From an uncultured Alcanivorax sp. (lineage in GTDB: Bacteria > Pseudomonadota > Gammaproteobacteria > Pseudomonadales > Alcanivoracaceae), in the NCBI GenBank assembly GCA_913055795.1, contig CAJXLA010000019.1, forward strand, positions 1-35,754: DNA of 35,754 nucleotides, written 5' to 3'. The first letter of the stretch is position 1; each line of letters starts with the position of its first letter. The position numbers were made by a program, and so were the translations under genes. Of the stretch, positions 14,952 to 23,213 are shown piece by piece. Under the pieces are notes generated by a model. That model was given only the letters and a program-made list of their open reading frames with translations, made no database searches and was not told where the DNA came from.

Positions 14952-16862
14952 TCAGGGCATCCGGGTGGCGGTGACGATCTGCTCAATGGCCGCGTCCAGA
15001 TCCATTTCCTCGTTGTCCTTGGAGCCCAGCTCGCGGACAGCCACCTTGTTCTGCGCCGCCTCGTTCTCGCCCACCACCCAGATCCGGGGAATCTTGGCGC
15101 GCGAGTGCTCGCGCACCTTGTAGCCGATCTTTTCGTTGCGCAGGTCCACTTCGGCGGGCACGCCGGCCTGGACCAGCTGGTCCCGGATCTGTTCGGCGTA
15201 GTCGTCCACGGCATTGACGATGGTGGCGATGACCACGGGCACCGGGGCCAGCCACAGCGGCAGATGGCCGGCGGTGGACTCCATCAGGATGCCCAGGAAA
15301 CGCTCCACCGAACCCAGCACCGCGCGGTGGAGCATCACCGGGCGGCGGCGTTCGCCGTCCTCGGCCACGTATTCCGCGTCCAGGCGCTCGGGCAGCACGA
15401 AGTCCACCTGCAGGGTGCCGCACTGCCAGTCCCGACCGATGGCATCGCGCAGCACGAATTCCAGCTTGGGGCCGTAGAAAGCCCCGTCGCCCGGGTTGAG
15501 CTCGCAATCCAGACCCAGGTAGTCCACAGCGCCACGCAGCGCCGCTTCGGCCTGGTCCCAGAGCTCGTCGCTGCCGGTACGCTTTTCCGGCCGGTCGGAG
15601 AACTTGATGCCGATATCGTCGAAGCCGAAGTCGTGGTAGACCTCGCGCAGCAGCTGGATGAACTTCGCCGTTTCGGCGTTGATCTGGTCCTCGGTGCAGA
15701 AGATGTGGGCGTCGTCCTGGCCGAACGAGCGCGCGCGCATGAGCCCGTGCAGCGCGCCGTGTGCTTCATTGCGGTGCAGCGTGTGGAACTCGCCCATGCG
15801 CACCGGCAGATCCCGGTAGCTTTTCACGCCCTGCTTGAAGATCTGCACATGACCCGGGCAGTTCATGGGCTTGAGCGCCATTTCCCGCTCATGGGTGCAA
15901 ACGGTGAACATGTCGTCGGCGTACTTGTCCCAGTGGCCCGACTGCTCCCACAGACGCCGGTCCATGAGCTGGGGCGTGCATACCTCGGCGTAGCCGTCGC
16001 GTTCCATCTTGGCGCGGATGTAGTTCTCCAGGTTGCGCCGGGTCTTCCAGCCGCGGTGGTGCCAGAACACCGAGCCCGGGGATTCCTCCTGGATATGGAA
16101 GAAGTCCATTTCCCGCGCCAGCTTGCGGTGGTCGCGCCGTTCGGCTTCCTCCAGCTGGCGCAGGTAGTTCTTGAGTTCCTTCTTGTCGCGCCAGGCCGTG
16201 CCATAGATGCGCTGCAGCTGGGCGTTGTCGCTTTCGCCGCGCCAGTAGGCCCCGGCCACCTTGGTGAGCTTGAAACCGTCGCCCAGGCGGTTGGTATCGG
16301 GCAGGTGCGGACCCCGGCACAGGTCCAGGAACTCCCCCTGGCGATAGATGGAGACTTCCTCGTCGCCCGGCAGCTCGCGGATGATGTCCGCCTTGAAGGT
16401 CTCGCCCTGATCCAGAAAGAACTGCACCGCCTCCTGGCGGTCCCAGACCTCGCGGCGCACGGACTCGTTGCGGCGCACGATTTCGCGCATGCGCTGCTCG
16501 ATGGCTTCGAGATCCTCGGGCGTGAAGGACTCGTCCCGATAGAAGTCGTAGTAGAAGCCGTTCTCGATGGTGGGGCCGATGGTGACCTGGGTATCCGGGT
16601 ACAGTTCTTGCACGGCCTCGGCCATGACGTGGGCGGCGTCGTGGCGCAGCAACTCCAGCGCGTCCTCGTGATTGCGGTCCACTACCTCCACCCGGGCGCC
16701 ATCGGGCACGGACAGGTAGAGATCGCGCAGTTCGCCGTCCACCTTGACGGCCAGCGCCTGTTTGGCCAGTTTCTTGCTAACGTGCGCGGCAATGTCCTCA
16801 CCGGAGGCGAGTTGCTCGAACTCCAGGGTTGCCCCGTCTGGCAATTGGTATGAAACACTCAT
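14952..16862 (-). CDS. thrS: Threonyl-tRNA synthetase
   Basis: A 636-residue class II synthetase. I start at the ATG at 16862 (MSVSYQLPDGATLEFEQLAS), the usual start of the N-terminal TGS domain; a further 28 codons upstream have no family match. The editing domain has HDAAHVMAE. The catalytic domain has MNCPGHVQIF (zinc Cys), motif 2 around FHTLHRNEAHGALHGLMR and motif 3 in VERFLGILMESTAGHLPLW, then an anticodon-binding domain (LAPVPVVIATI). It charges tRNA-Thr and edits Ser. Usually infC-rpmI-rplT follow thrS; here hisI and cysS follow instead. An 11-bp GC-rich hairpin lies in the leader. Confidence 0.97.
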   Translation of the reverse strand: MSVSYQLPDGATLEFEQLASGEDIAAHVSKKLAKQALAVKVDGELRDLYLSVPDGARVEVVDRNHEDALELLRHDAAHVMAEAVQELYPDTQVTIGPTIENGFYYDFYRDESFTPEDLEAIEQRMREIVRRNESVRREVWDRQEAVQFFLDQGETFKADIIRELPGDEEVSIYRQGEFLDLCRGPHLPDTNRLGDGFKLTKVAGAYWRGESDNAQLQRIYGTAWRDKKELKNYLRQLEEAERRDHRKLAREMDFFHIQEESPGSVFWHHRGWKTRRNLENYIRAKMERDGYAEVCTPQLMDRRLWEQSGHWDKYADDMFTVCTHEREMALKPMNCPGHVQIFKQGVKSYRDLPVRMGEFHTLHRNEAHGALHGLMRARSFGQDDAHIFCTEDQINAETAKFIQLLREVYHDFGFDDIGIKFSDRPEKRTGSDELWDQAEAALRGAVDYLGLDCELNPGDGAFYGPKLEFVLRDAIGRDWQCGTLQVDFVLPERLDAEYVAEDGERRRPVMLHRAVLGSVERFLGILMESTAGHLPLWLAPVPVVIATIVNAVDDYAEQIRDQLVQAGVPAEVDLRNEKIGYKVREHSRAKIPRIWVVGENEAAQNKVAVRELGSKDNEEMDLDAAIEQIVTATRMP

Positions 16863-16887
16863 GCGGATACTAGCCTGTGGTTGTGGC

Positions 16888-16919
16888 GCCGGCCGCGGGC
16901 GCTGGATGCCGCGGCCGGC
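16888..16919 (-). repeat. 11-bp perfect inverted repeat in the thrS leader
   Basis: GCCGGCCGCGG (16888-16898) and CCGCGGCCGGC (16909-16919) are exact reverse complements, 10 bases apart, 26-57 bases upstream of the thrS start. In E. coli ThrRS binds tRNA-like hairpins in its own mRNA leader to block translation. The loop here does not show a threonine anticodon, so the parallel is only positional. It also lies upstream of the divergent HD-GYP gene and could serve either. Confidence 0.5.
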
Positions 16920-17021
16920 AGATAGTAGGCAATCGCCTTCGGCCATTCAAGGCGCTATGCTCATGAAACCCCGCTCCGATCGGGGCCAACAAGCTTCAAG
17001 CTGCGGGAGGTTCCGCGAGTC

Positions 17022-19193
17022 ATGACCCAGCTCGACCAACTTGACCCCGAAGAGTACCAGCGGCTCATCCGTGTGGCCCAGCGCATTACCGCCCAGCGGG
17101 ATGTGGCCCGCACCTGCGAGACCATCCTGGAAGAGGCCCAGGCGCTGACCCATGCCGACGGGGGTACTCTCTACCTGGCCGAGGGCCGGGATCACGACAG
17201 CCGGCTGGAGTTCGCCATTGTGCGTAATCACTCGCTGGGCCTGCATCTGGGCGGCGCCACCGGCGGCCAGCTGGATTACCCGCCACTGCCGCTGTTCTAC
17301 CAGGGCAAGCTCAATCACAGTCATATCGCCGCCCATGCCGCGCTCGCCGGCGAGGTAGTCAATATTCCCGACGCCTATGACGCCGACGATTTCGATTTTT
17401 CGGGCACGCGCGAGTTCGACCACAGGTTTGGCTACCGTTCGGCTTCCATCCTGGCCGTGCCGCTGACAACGGATCTGGGCGAGCTGGTTGCGGTCATGCA
17501 GCTGCTCAATGCCCGGGATCCGGACACGGGCGCGATCATTGCCTTCGATGACGGCCACGAGCAGGTGGTGTCCGTGCTGGCCGGTTTCGCCGCCATGGCG
17601 TTGCAGCAACAGCGCATCATGCATGATCAGCGCGAGCTGCTGGTCACGCTCTCGGGCGAGCCCAATACCGGGCGCCTGCTGGAGCGCATTCTGAGCGAGG
17701 CTCAGGCCATCGGGCATGCCGATGGCGGCACCCTTTATCTGCTGCGTGACAATGACGGCGCCGAGCGGCTGGAGTTCGCCCTGGTACGCAACGACAGTCT
17801 GGGCATCGACCAGGGCGGCTCCTCGGAGCAGCCGGTCACCCTGGATCCGGTGCCGCTGACCGACCAGGCAGGTCACCCCAACCACCACCATGTGGCCGCC
17901 CACGCGGCCATCACGGGTCGGCTGGTCAATGTCGTCGACGCCTATGAATCCCGCGAGTTCGATTTCTCGGGTACCCAGCGCTTCGACGAAAAGCACGGCT
18001 ACCGTTCCACTTCCTTTCTCACGGTGCCACTGCTCAACCATCTCAATGAGGTCATCGGCGTGTTGCAGCTGGTCAACGCCCGCCATCCCGAAACCGGCGA
18101 AATCATCCCCTTCACCGAGCAGATCGAGCCGCTTATCCAGGCGCTGGCAAGCTATGCCGCCATTGCCCTGAACAACCAGGTCCTGGTCCAGGAGCTCAAG
18201 GACCTGCTGGATGCCTTTATTCAGGTCATCGCCCAGGCCATTGATGCCAAGAGTTCGCACACCTCCAAGCACTGCCAACGGGTGCCCCTGCTGACCGAAC
18301 TGATTGCCGGGGCGGCCTGTAAGGATCAGGACCGATTCCAGGATTTCCGACTCAACGAGGATGAGTGGTACGAGCTGCATGTGGCGGCCTGGATGCATGA
18401 CTGCGGCAAGCTCGCCACCCCGGATTCGGTGCTGGACAAATCCACCAAGCTGCACACCCTGCATGACCGCATCGAGGAGGTGGCCACGCGTTTCGCGGCC
18501 CTGCGCCAGCAGAAGGAAAACGAATACTTGCAGGCGGTGATGGAACGCCCCGACCGTCGCGAGGAGCTGTCGCGCCGCCATCGGGAGGAACTGTGGCAGT
18601 TGGAGCAGGATCTGGAGTTCCTGCGCACGGCCAACCAGGGTGGTGAGTTCATGGCCCATGAAGACAAGGAACGCGTGCACCGGCTGGCCCGGCTCAACTG
18701 GCTGGATGCCGCCGGTCGGTCCCGACCGCTATTGACCGACGACGAGGTGCATAATCTGTGTATCGAACGCGGCACGCTCTCGCCCGAGGAACGCGAGATC
18801 ATCAATGATCATGTGCGTGTAACCATCGACATGCTCGAATCCCTGCCGTTTCCGCGCAAGCTCCGGCGGGTGCCGGAATACGCCGGGGGGCACCACGAGA
18901 AAATGGACGGCAGCGGCTTTCCCCGCGGGCTGACCCGTGATGAAATGTCGACACCGGCACGCATGATGGTGATCGCCGATATATTCGAGGCGCTCACGGC
19001 CAGGGATCGCCCCTACAAGGAGCCCATGAAGCTCAGCAAGGCGTTGTCCATCCTTCAGAAAATGCGCGATGAGCACCACATTGATCCCGATGTCTATGAA
19101 CTTTTTATCCGGCACCGGGTCTGGGAAGACTATGCCCGGAAAGCCCTGGACGAGGAACAACTCGATATTGAAGACGCTTCTGCTTATCGGTAG
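17022..19193 (+). CDS. Double-GAF HD-GYP protein (probable c-di-GMP phosphodiesterase)
   Basis: A 723-residue cytoplasmic protein. Two GAF domains (about residues 15-195 and 205-385) are clear internal duplicates: both contain HADGGTLYL, EFA-VRN-SLG, HAA..G..VN, DAY, FDFSGT and LVNARHPETG-like blocks. A C-terminal HD-GYP domain follows: HTSKHCQRVP, the metal-binding HD in MHDCGK (about 455-460), and HHEKMDGSGFP (about 622-632), where the GYP signature reads GFP. A long charged, probably coiled insert (about 480-600) separates the HD and GYP parts. The metal residues are retained, so it probably hydrolyses c-di-GMP; the GFP change may alter the partner-binding loop. GAF ligands are unknown. 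The start is the ATG at 17022 with GGGAGG 11 bases upstream. Confidence 0.9.
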   Translation: MTQLDQLDPEEYQRLIRVAQRITAQRDVARTCETILEEAQALTHADGGTLYLAEGRDHDSRLEFAIVRNHSLGLHLGGATGGQLDYPPLPLFYQGKLNHSHIAAHAALAGEVVNIPDAYDADDFDFSGTREFDHRFGYRSASILAVPLTTDLGELVAVMQLLNARDPDTGAIIAFDDGHEQVVSVLAGFAAMALQQQRIMHDQRELLVTLSGEPNTGRLLERILSEAQAIGHADGGTLYLLRDNDGAERLEFALVRNDSLGIDQGGSSEQPVTLDPVPLTDQAGHPNHHHVAAHAAITGRLVNVVDAYESREFDFSGTQRFDEKHGYRSTSFLTVPLLNHLNEVIGVLQLVNARHPETGEIIPFTEQIEPLIQALASYAAIALNNQVLVQELKDLLDAFIQVIAQAIDAKSSHTSKHCQRVPLLTELIAGAACKDQDRFQDFRLNEDEWYELHVAAWMHDCGKLATPDSVLDKSTKLHTLHDRIEEVATRFAALRQQKENEYLQAVMERPDRREELSRRHREELWQLEQDLEFLRTANQGGEFMAHEDKERVHRLARLNWLDAAGRSRPLLTDDEVHNLCIERGTLSPEEREIINDHVRVTIDMLESLPFPRKLRRVPEYAGGHHEKMDGSGFPRGLTRDEMSTPARMMVIADIFEALTARDRPYKEPMKLSKALSILQKMRDEHHIDPDVYELFIRHRVWEDYARKALDEEQLDIEDASAYR

Positions 19194-20043
19194 CGCCTGG
19201 TTGTGGGCAGCGAGCGCTGCGGCGGCGCCGTCGGACGAATCCGGCGAGAAGCCCCTGCTCGAGGCGCTCGACGGCGAGATCGCGCCCGGTTCCCTGCTGA
19301 TGGGCCAGACCCGGCCCGAGGCCACGGTGCGGCTGGATGGCCGACGCCTGCGGGTCACCCCCGAAGGCCATTTCGTCTTCGGCTTCGGCCGGGATGCCGA
19401 GGGGCTGGTGGGGTTGAGCCTGAAGCTGGACGAGCGCGAGGAAAGCCACGTCTTTCGGCTGCGCGAACGCGACTGGCCCGTGCAAAAAATCGAGGGGGTG
19501 CCGCAGCGGACCGTGGACCCGCCCACGGGGGAAACGCTCAAGCGCATCCGCCGGGAAACGGCGGCCGTGCAGGCCGCGCGCGCGCGCGAGTCCGATCTCC
19601 GGCATTTTCTGAACAGCTTTCGCTGGCCCCTGTACGGCCCCATTACGGGGGTTTACGGCAGTCAGCGCGTCTATAATGGTGAGCCCGGCCGGCCGCACTA
19701 TGGCGTGGATATTGCGCGCCCGGCTGGTACCCCGGTCCGCGCGCCCAATGCCGGTGAAGTGGTGCTGGCTCACCCGAACATGTTCTATTCCGGTGGCACC
19801 CTGATCATCGATCACGGGTACGGCGTCACGTCCACCTTTATCCATCTCAAGAACCTGAAAGTGGAAAAGGGCGACAAGGTGCGCAAGGGCGAGGTCGTGG
19901 CGACCGTGGGCTCGTCCGGCCGGGCCACCGGCGCGCATCTGGACTGGCGTATCAACTGGTATCAGACCCGCATCAACCCCCAGACCCTGGTGGGGGACAT
20001 GATCAAGCGTTACCGCAGCGCCAATAACACTGAAGGTGAGTGA
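19168..20043 (+). CDS. Secreted M23-family (LytM) peptidase
   Basis: I start at the TTG at 19168, giving 291 residues, because it creates a perfect signal peptide (MKTLLLIGSAWLWAASAAAA, cleavage near residue 20) with AGGA 11 bases upstream. The ATG at 19132 would put 12 charged residues in front. The gene overlaps the HD-GYP gene by 26 bases, suggesting coupled expression. The C-terminal M23 domain has WPLYGPITGVYGSQR, the zinc motif HYGVD (about 175-179), TFIHL and GAHLDWRINW. The last normally reads HxH; HLD is seen in a group of proteobacterial M23 proteins. It probably cuts or activates cutting of peptidoglycan crosslinks in the periplasm. Confidence 0.88.
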   Translation: MKTLLLIGSAWLWAASAAAAPSDESGEKPLLEALDGEIAPGSLLMGQTRPEATVRLDGRRLRVTPEGHFVFGFGRDAEGLVGLSLKLDEREESHVFRLRERDWPVQKIEGVPQRTVDPPTGETLKRIRRETAAVQAARARESDLRHFLNSFRWPLYGPITGVYGSQRVYNGEPGRPHYGVDIARPAGTPVRAPNAGEVVLAHPNMFYSGGTLIIDHGYGVTSTFIHLKNLKVEKGDKVRKGEVVATVGSSGRATGAHLDWRINWYQTRINPQTLVGDMIKRYRSANNTEGE

Positions 20044-20127
20044 GCGCACTCGGGCGCAGCCGCTGTTCGGGATTCCGGGGCAGGGCGGTTTTCCGCCCGG
20101 TCTCGGGGTCGTCCGGCGCGGGCCCCT

Positions 20128-20415
20128 TCAGTGCTGGTCCTGCTCCTTGAGCAGGGTAAGCAGCGCTGTTTTCTGTTCCGGGGTGAGTGACCGGAAATAA
20201 TCGAGCAGCAGCGCTTCTTCTTCGCCCGCGGGCACCGCGGCACGGGGGGAAGGCAACTGCTCCGGCCAATTGTCCAGGCTAAGAATCAGACGCGCGATGA
20301 TTTCCGAGTTCATGCTCCGATGGCTGCAGCGAGCGGCCTCGGCGATTCGGTCGCGCACTCCGGCGGGGAAGCGTACAACAAACTTCTCCGCACTCGTGCC
20401 GGTTTCATATTTCAT
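20128..20415 (-). CDS. Arc-family ribbon-helix-helix regulator
   Basis: A 95-residue protein from the ATG at 20415 (MKYETGTSAEKFVVRFPAGV). KFVVRFPAGVRDRIAEAARCSHRSMNSEIIARL is the Arc/MetJ ribbon-helix-helix fold: a strand that reads the DNA groove, then two helices (residues 11-43). The tail (about 70-95, LTPEQKTALLTLLKEQ) is helical and may oligomerise. A TTG eleven codons upstream is possible but lacks support. The ribosome site is weak. The target is unknown; no toxin gene is adjacent, so a regulator is more likely than an antitoxin. Confidence 0.82.
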   Translation of the reverse strand: MKYETGTSAEKFVVRFPAGVRDRIAEAARCSHRSMNSEIIARLILSLDNWPEQLPSPRAAVPAGEEEALLLDYFRSLTPEQKTALLTLLKEQDQH

Positions 20416-20596
20416 AACTTCACGATAACCCCCCTGAAAGTCAGACAAACCTTACCCGCAAAACGAATGATTTTCGATAATGGCAAGCTGCTACTACCCA
20501 AGGGTTTTGTAGGAGGCGCTGACCGCCAGGGAGGCTTCCTGCTGGCTTCTGTATCAGATAGGACTCGGTGAAAACCGGGTAAGTTCAGCCGGAAAC

Positions 20597-20624
20597 AAAA
20601 GAGCCGCCCGGAGGCGGCTCTTTT
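20597..20624. terminator. Bidirectional terminator downstream of aceA
   Basis: AAAA, GAGCCGCC (20601-20608), loop CGGA, GGCGGCTC (20613-20620), TTTT. Read on the minus strand it ends aceA transcripts 27 bases after the stop; the A-run on the other side makes it work in both directions. Confidence 0.88.
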
Positions 20625-20650
20625 CAGACCAGCGGTCATCACCGCAGTGA

Positions 20651-21970
20651 TCAGAACTGGTCTTCTTCCGTGGACCCCTTCATGGCGGTCACCGAAGACG
20701 AGCCACCCTGGATGACATTGGTCATGTCGTCGAAGTAGCCCGCGCCCACTTCCTGCTGGTGCGCCACAAAGGTGTAGCCCCGCTCGGCGGCGGCGAATTC
20801 CGGCTGCTGCACCATGTCGACATAATGCTTCATGCCTTCGCCCTGGGCGTAGTTGTACGCCAGATCGAACATGTTGTACCACATGTTGTGAATGCCGGCG
20901 AGCGTGATGAACTGGTACTTGTAGCCCATGTCGGCCAGTTCCTGCTGGAACTTGGCGATGGTGTTGCGGTCCAGGTTCTTGGCCCAGTTGAACGACGGCG
21001 AGCAGTTGTACGCCAGCAGCTGATTGGGGTGTTCCTTGCGAATGGCTTCCGCGAACTTCTTCGCTTCTTCCAGATCCGGCGTGGCGGTTTCGCACCAGAT
21101 CAGATCCGCATAGGGGGCATAGGCCAGGCCGCGGTTGATAGCCTGATCGATGCCCGCCGTGGTCCGGTGGAAGCCTTCGGCGGTGCGCTCGCCCGTGAGG
21201 AAGGGCGCGTCATAGGGGTCGATGTCGTTGGTCATCAGATCCGCCGCGTTGGCGTCCGTGCGCGCCAGCACAATGGTGGGCACATCGGCGACGTCCGCCG
21301 CCAGGCGCGCGGCCGTGAGCTTTTCCACCGCTTCCTGGGTGGGCACGAGCACCTTGCCGCCCATGTGGCCGCACTTCTTCACCGAGGCCAGCTGATCCTC
21401 GAAGTGAACGCCGGCGGCGCCCGCCTCGATCATGTGCTTCATGAGCTCATAGGCGTTGAGCACGCCGCCGAAACCGGCTTCCGCGTCCGCCACGATGGGC
21501 GCGAAATAGTCGACCCAGTCGGAATCGCCGGGCTTGGCGCCTTTTTCCCACTGCACCTGGTCGGCACGCTTGAAGGCGTTGTTGATGCGGTTGACCACGG
21601 TGGGCACCGAGTCCACCGGATACAGGGACTGGTCCGGGTACATGGTTTCGCCGGTGTTGTTATCCGCGGCCACCTGCCAGCCGGACAGATAAATGGCTTC
21701 GATACCGGCCTTGACCTGCTGCACGGCCTGACCGCCGGTGAGCGAACCCAGGCAGTTCACATAGCCTTTCTTGGCATCGCCGTTGACCAGATCCCAGAGG
21801 CGCTCCGCGCCGCGGCGGGCAATGGTATTCTCGGTCTTGATGGAGCCGCGCAGACGAACCACGTCCTCGGCGCCATAGGGACGCTTGACGTCCTTCCAGC
21901 GCGGGTTCTCCGCCCAGTCCTTCTCGATGCGCTTGATTTCGGCCTGCGGATCATAATCTCCGGTCGCCAT
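20651..21970 (-). CDS. aceA: Isocitrate lyase
   Basis: A 439-residue enzyme of the glyoxylate shunt, splitting isocitrate into succinate and glyoxylate, used for growth on acetate or fatty acids. The catalytic loop KKCGHMGG (198-205, catalytic Cys200) and the N-terminal [15 protein letters not shown] are intact. The C-terminus STEEDQF is typical of the short (E. coli-like) form. It has its own terminator. A LysR-type gene diverges from its promoter and is the likely regulator. Malate synthase is not in the window. Confidence 0.98.
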   Translation of the reverse strand: MATGDYDPQAEIKRIEKDWAENPRWKDVKRPYGAEDVVRLRGSIKTENTIARRGAERLWDLVNGDAKKGYVNCLGSLTGGQAVQQVKAGIEAIYLSGWQVAADNNTGETMYPDQSLYPVDSVPTVVNRINNAFKRADQVQWEKGAKPGDSDWVDYFAPIVADAEAGFGGVLNAYELMKHMIEAGAAGVHFEDQLASVKKCGHMGGKVLVPTQEAVEKLTAARLAADVADVPTIVLARTDANAADLMTNDIDPYDAPFLTGERTAEGFHRTTAGIDQAINRGLAYAPYADLIWCETATPDLEEAKKFAEAIRKEHPNQLLAYNCSPSFNWAKNLDRNTIAKFQQELADMGYKYQFITLAGIHNMWYNMFDLAYNYAQGEGMKHYVDMVQQPEFAAAERGYTFVAHQQEVGAGYFDDMTNVIQGGSSSVTAMKGSTEEDQF

Positions 21971-22018
21971 CTAGAGTCTCCTGTATGAATCTTGAGCATT
22001 GGCTTGAAAAGCTTGGGC

Positions 22019-22047
22019 AGGATAGTGTCTCTGGTATAATTAACCAA
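22019..22047. promoter_or_regulatory. Overlapping divergent promoters of aceA and the LysR gene
   Basis: Minus strand (aceA): TTGGTT (22047-22042), 17 bases, TATCCT (22024-22019). Plus strand (LysR gene): TGGTATAAT (22032-22040), an extended -10, with a weak TTGGGC about 16 bases upstream. The two overlap, so one bound regulator could control both. A TATA-N5-TATA partial palindrome at about 22051-22063, in T-N11-A form, is a possible LysR-type site. Confidence 0.6.
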
Positions 22048-22078
22048 ATTTATATTTTGTATATTCGCCATTCACCCT

Positions 22079-23077
22079 ATGAATGTATGGAATCTCGATT
22101 TCAACCTGCTGAAATATCTCGATGTTCTGCTCCGGGAGGGCAGTGTCACGCGCGCCGCCGAGCAGCTGGGCATTACCCAGCCGGCCATGAGCAACGGCCT
22201 CAAGCGCCTGCGCGAGCTTTTCGAGGATCCCTTGTTGATCCGCACCTCCGAGGGCATGACGGCGACCGAGCGCGCACGGGCGCTGCAGCCGCTGGTGCGC
22301 CAGGTGGTGGCCCAGGCCGAGGCGGTGATGACGCCCGAGGACTCCTTCCGCCCGGAAGACAGCCGCCGGGTCTTTCGCATCATGACCAGCGACTATGCCG
22401 AGGCCACCCTGGTGCCCAGCATTGTGCACCGGCTGCGCCGGGAAGCGCCCCAGGTGGTGCTGGATTTCATTACGCCGTCGGATGTGAGCTATCCGGACAT
22501 GGAACAGGGCCGGGTGGACATGGCCATCAACCGCTTCAACGAGATCCCGGGTTCCTTTCACCAGGTTACGCTCTGGCGGGATTCGTTCTCCTGCCTGCTG
22601 AACCGGGACAACCCCCTGGTGGAGCATTTCGACCTGGACGCCTACCTCTCCGCCCAGCACATCTGGGTGTCCAAGACCGGCTTCGGCGTGGGCTTTGGCA
22701 TGAACCCGGACCGACTGGGCGGGCTGGGCTGGATCGACAAGGCCCTGGAGCAAATGGGCACGGCGCGCAACATCGCCATCTTTACGCGCCACTATCAGAT
22801 GCCGGCGCTGCTGGCCATGAACAACGACCTGGTGGCTACACTGCCGTCACGGGTGGCCCGCATGCAGGCCGAGAATCCGCAGCTGATCATCAAGGAACCG
22901 CCGTTCGAGATTCCCGAGTTCGAACTGAAGATGGCCTGGTCGCCGATTCTGCACCACAACGCCGCGCACCGCTGGCTGCGGCGCCTGATCCGCGAGGAGG
23001 CGGAGGTGGTCACGCGGCGGGAACTGGAAAAGGTGGCCCATGCCGGGCCGGGCGCGGCTGGTGGTGCCGGAGCTTGA
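22079..23077 (+). CDS. LysR-family transcriptional regulator
   Basis: A 332-residue protein. The N-terminal winged helix-turn-helix (about residues 5-65) reads LREGSVTRAAEQLGITQPAM then KRLRELFEDPLLIR, a textbook LysR head. The rest is a substrate-binding effector domain (about 95-310). It is divergent from aceA with 108 bases between the start codons, which makes it the probable regulator of the glyoxylate shunt (inference from layout). No Shine-Dalgarno sequence is visible before the ATG. The C-terminus ends in a Gly/Ala-rich tail (AGPGAAGGAGA). The effector is unknown. Confidence 0.93.
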   Translation: MNVWNLDFNLLKYLDVLLREGSVTRAAEQLGITQPAMSNGLKRLRELFEDPLLIRTSEGMTATERARALQPLVRQVVAQAEAVMTPEDSFRPEDSRRVFRIMTSDYAEATLVPSIVHRLRREAPQVVLDFITPSDVSYPDMEQGRVDMAINRFNEIPGSFHQVTLWRDSFSCLLNRDNPLVEHFDLDAYLSAQHIWVSKTGFGVGFGMNPDRLGGLGWIDKALEQMGTARNIAIFTRHYQMPALLAMNNDLVATLPSRVARMQAENPQLIIKEPPFEIPEFELKMAWSPILHHNAAHRWLRRLIREEAEVVTRRELEKVAHAGPGAAGGAGA

Positions 23078-23110
23078 ACCGGTGGGGCGCTCCTCTCGAG
23101 GGTCCGAAAT

Positions 23111-23136
23111 AACCACAGAGGACACAGAGAGCACGA
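23111..23136 (+). repeat. Half copy of the CACAGAG repeat
   Basis: AACCACAGAGGACACAGAGA followed by GCACGA. It matches the left arm of the full inverted repeat at 34829-34898, with CACAGAG units spaced nine bases apart, but the right arm is missing. It lies between the LysR gene and the convergent QueD-family gene. Confidence 0.7.
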
Positions 23137-23213
23137 CGGGCTTGCCCGGGGGCGCCGTCGGCCAGGCCCGCTCTGCAGGGCACCCGGTCGGGGCGTCCGG
23201 TGCCGGAGTTGCT

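Noticed and set aside
15105-16853. A 582-residue open frame antisense to thrS
   Set aside because: High-GC coding sequence leaves long antisense frames open; thrS has every family motif and this frame has none.
16863-17021. T-box or riboswitch in the thrS leader
   Set aside because: T-boxes belong mainly to Gram-positive bacteria, and no specifier loop or T-box sequence is present; only the simple hairpin is.
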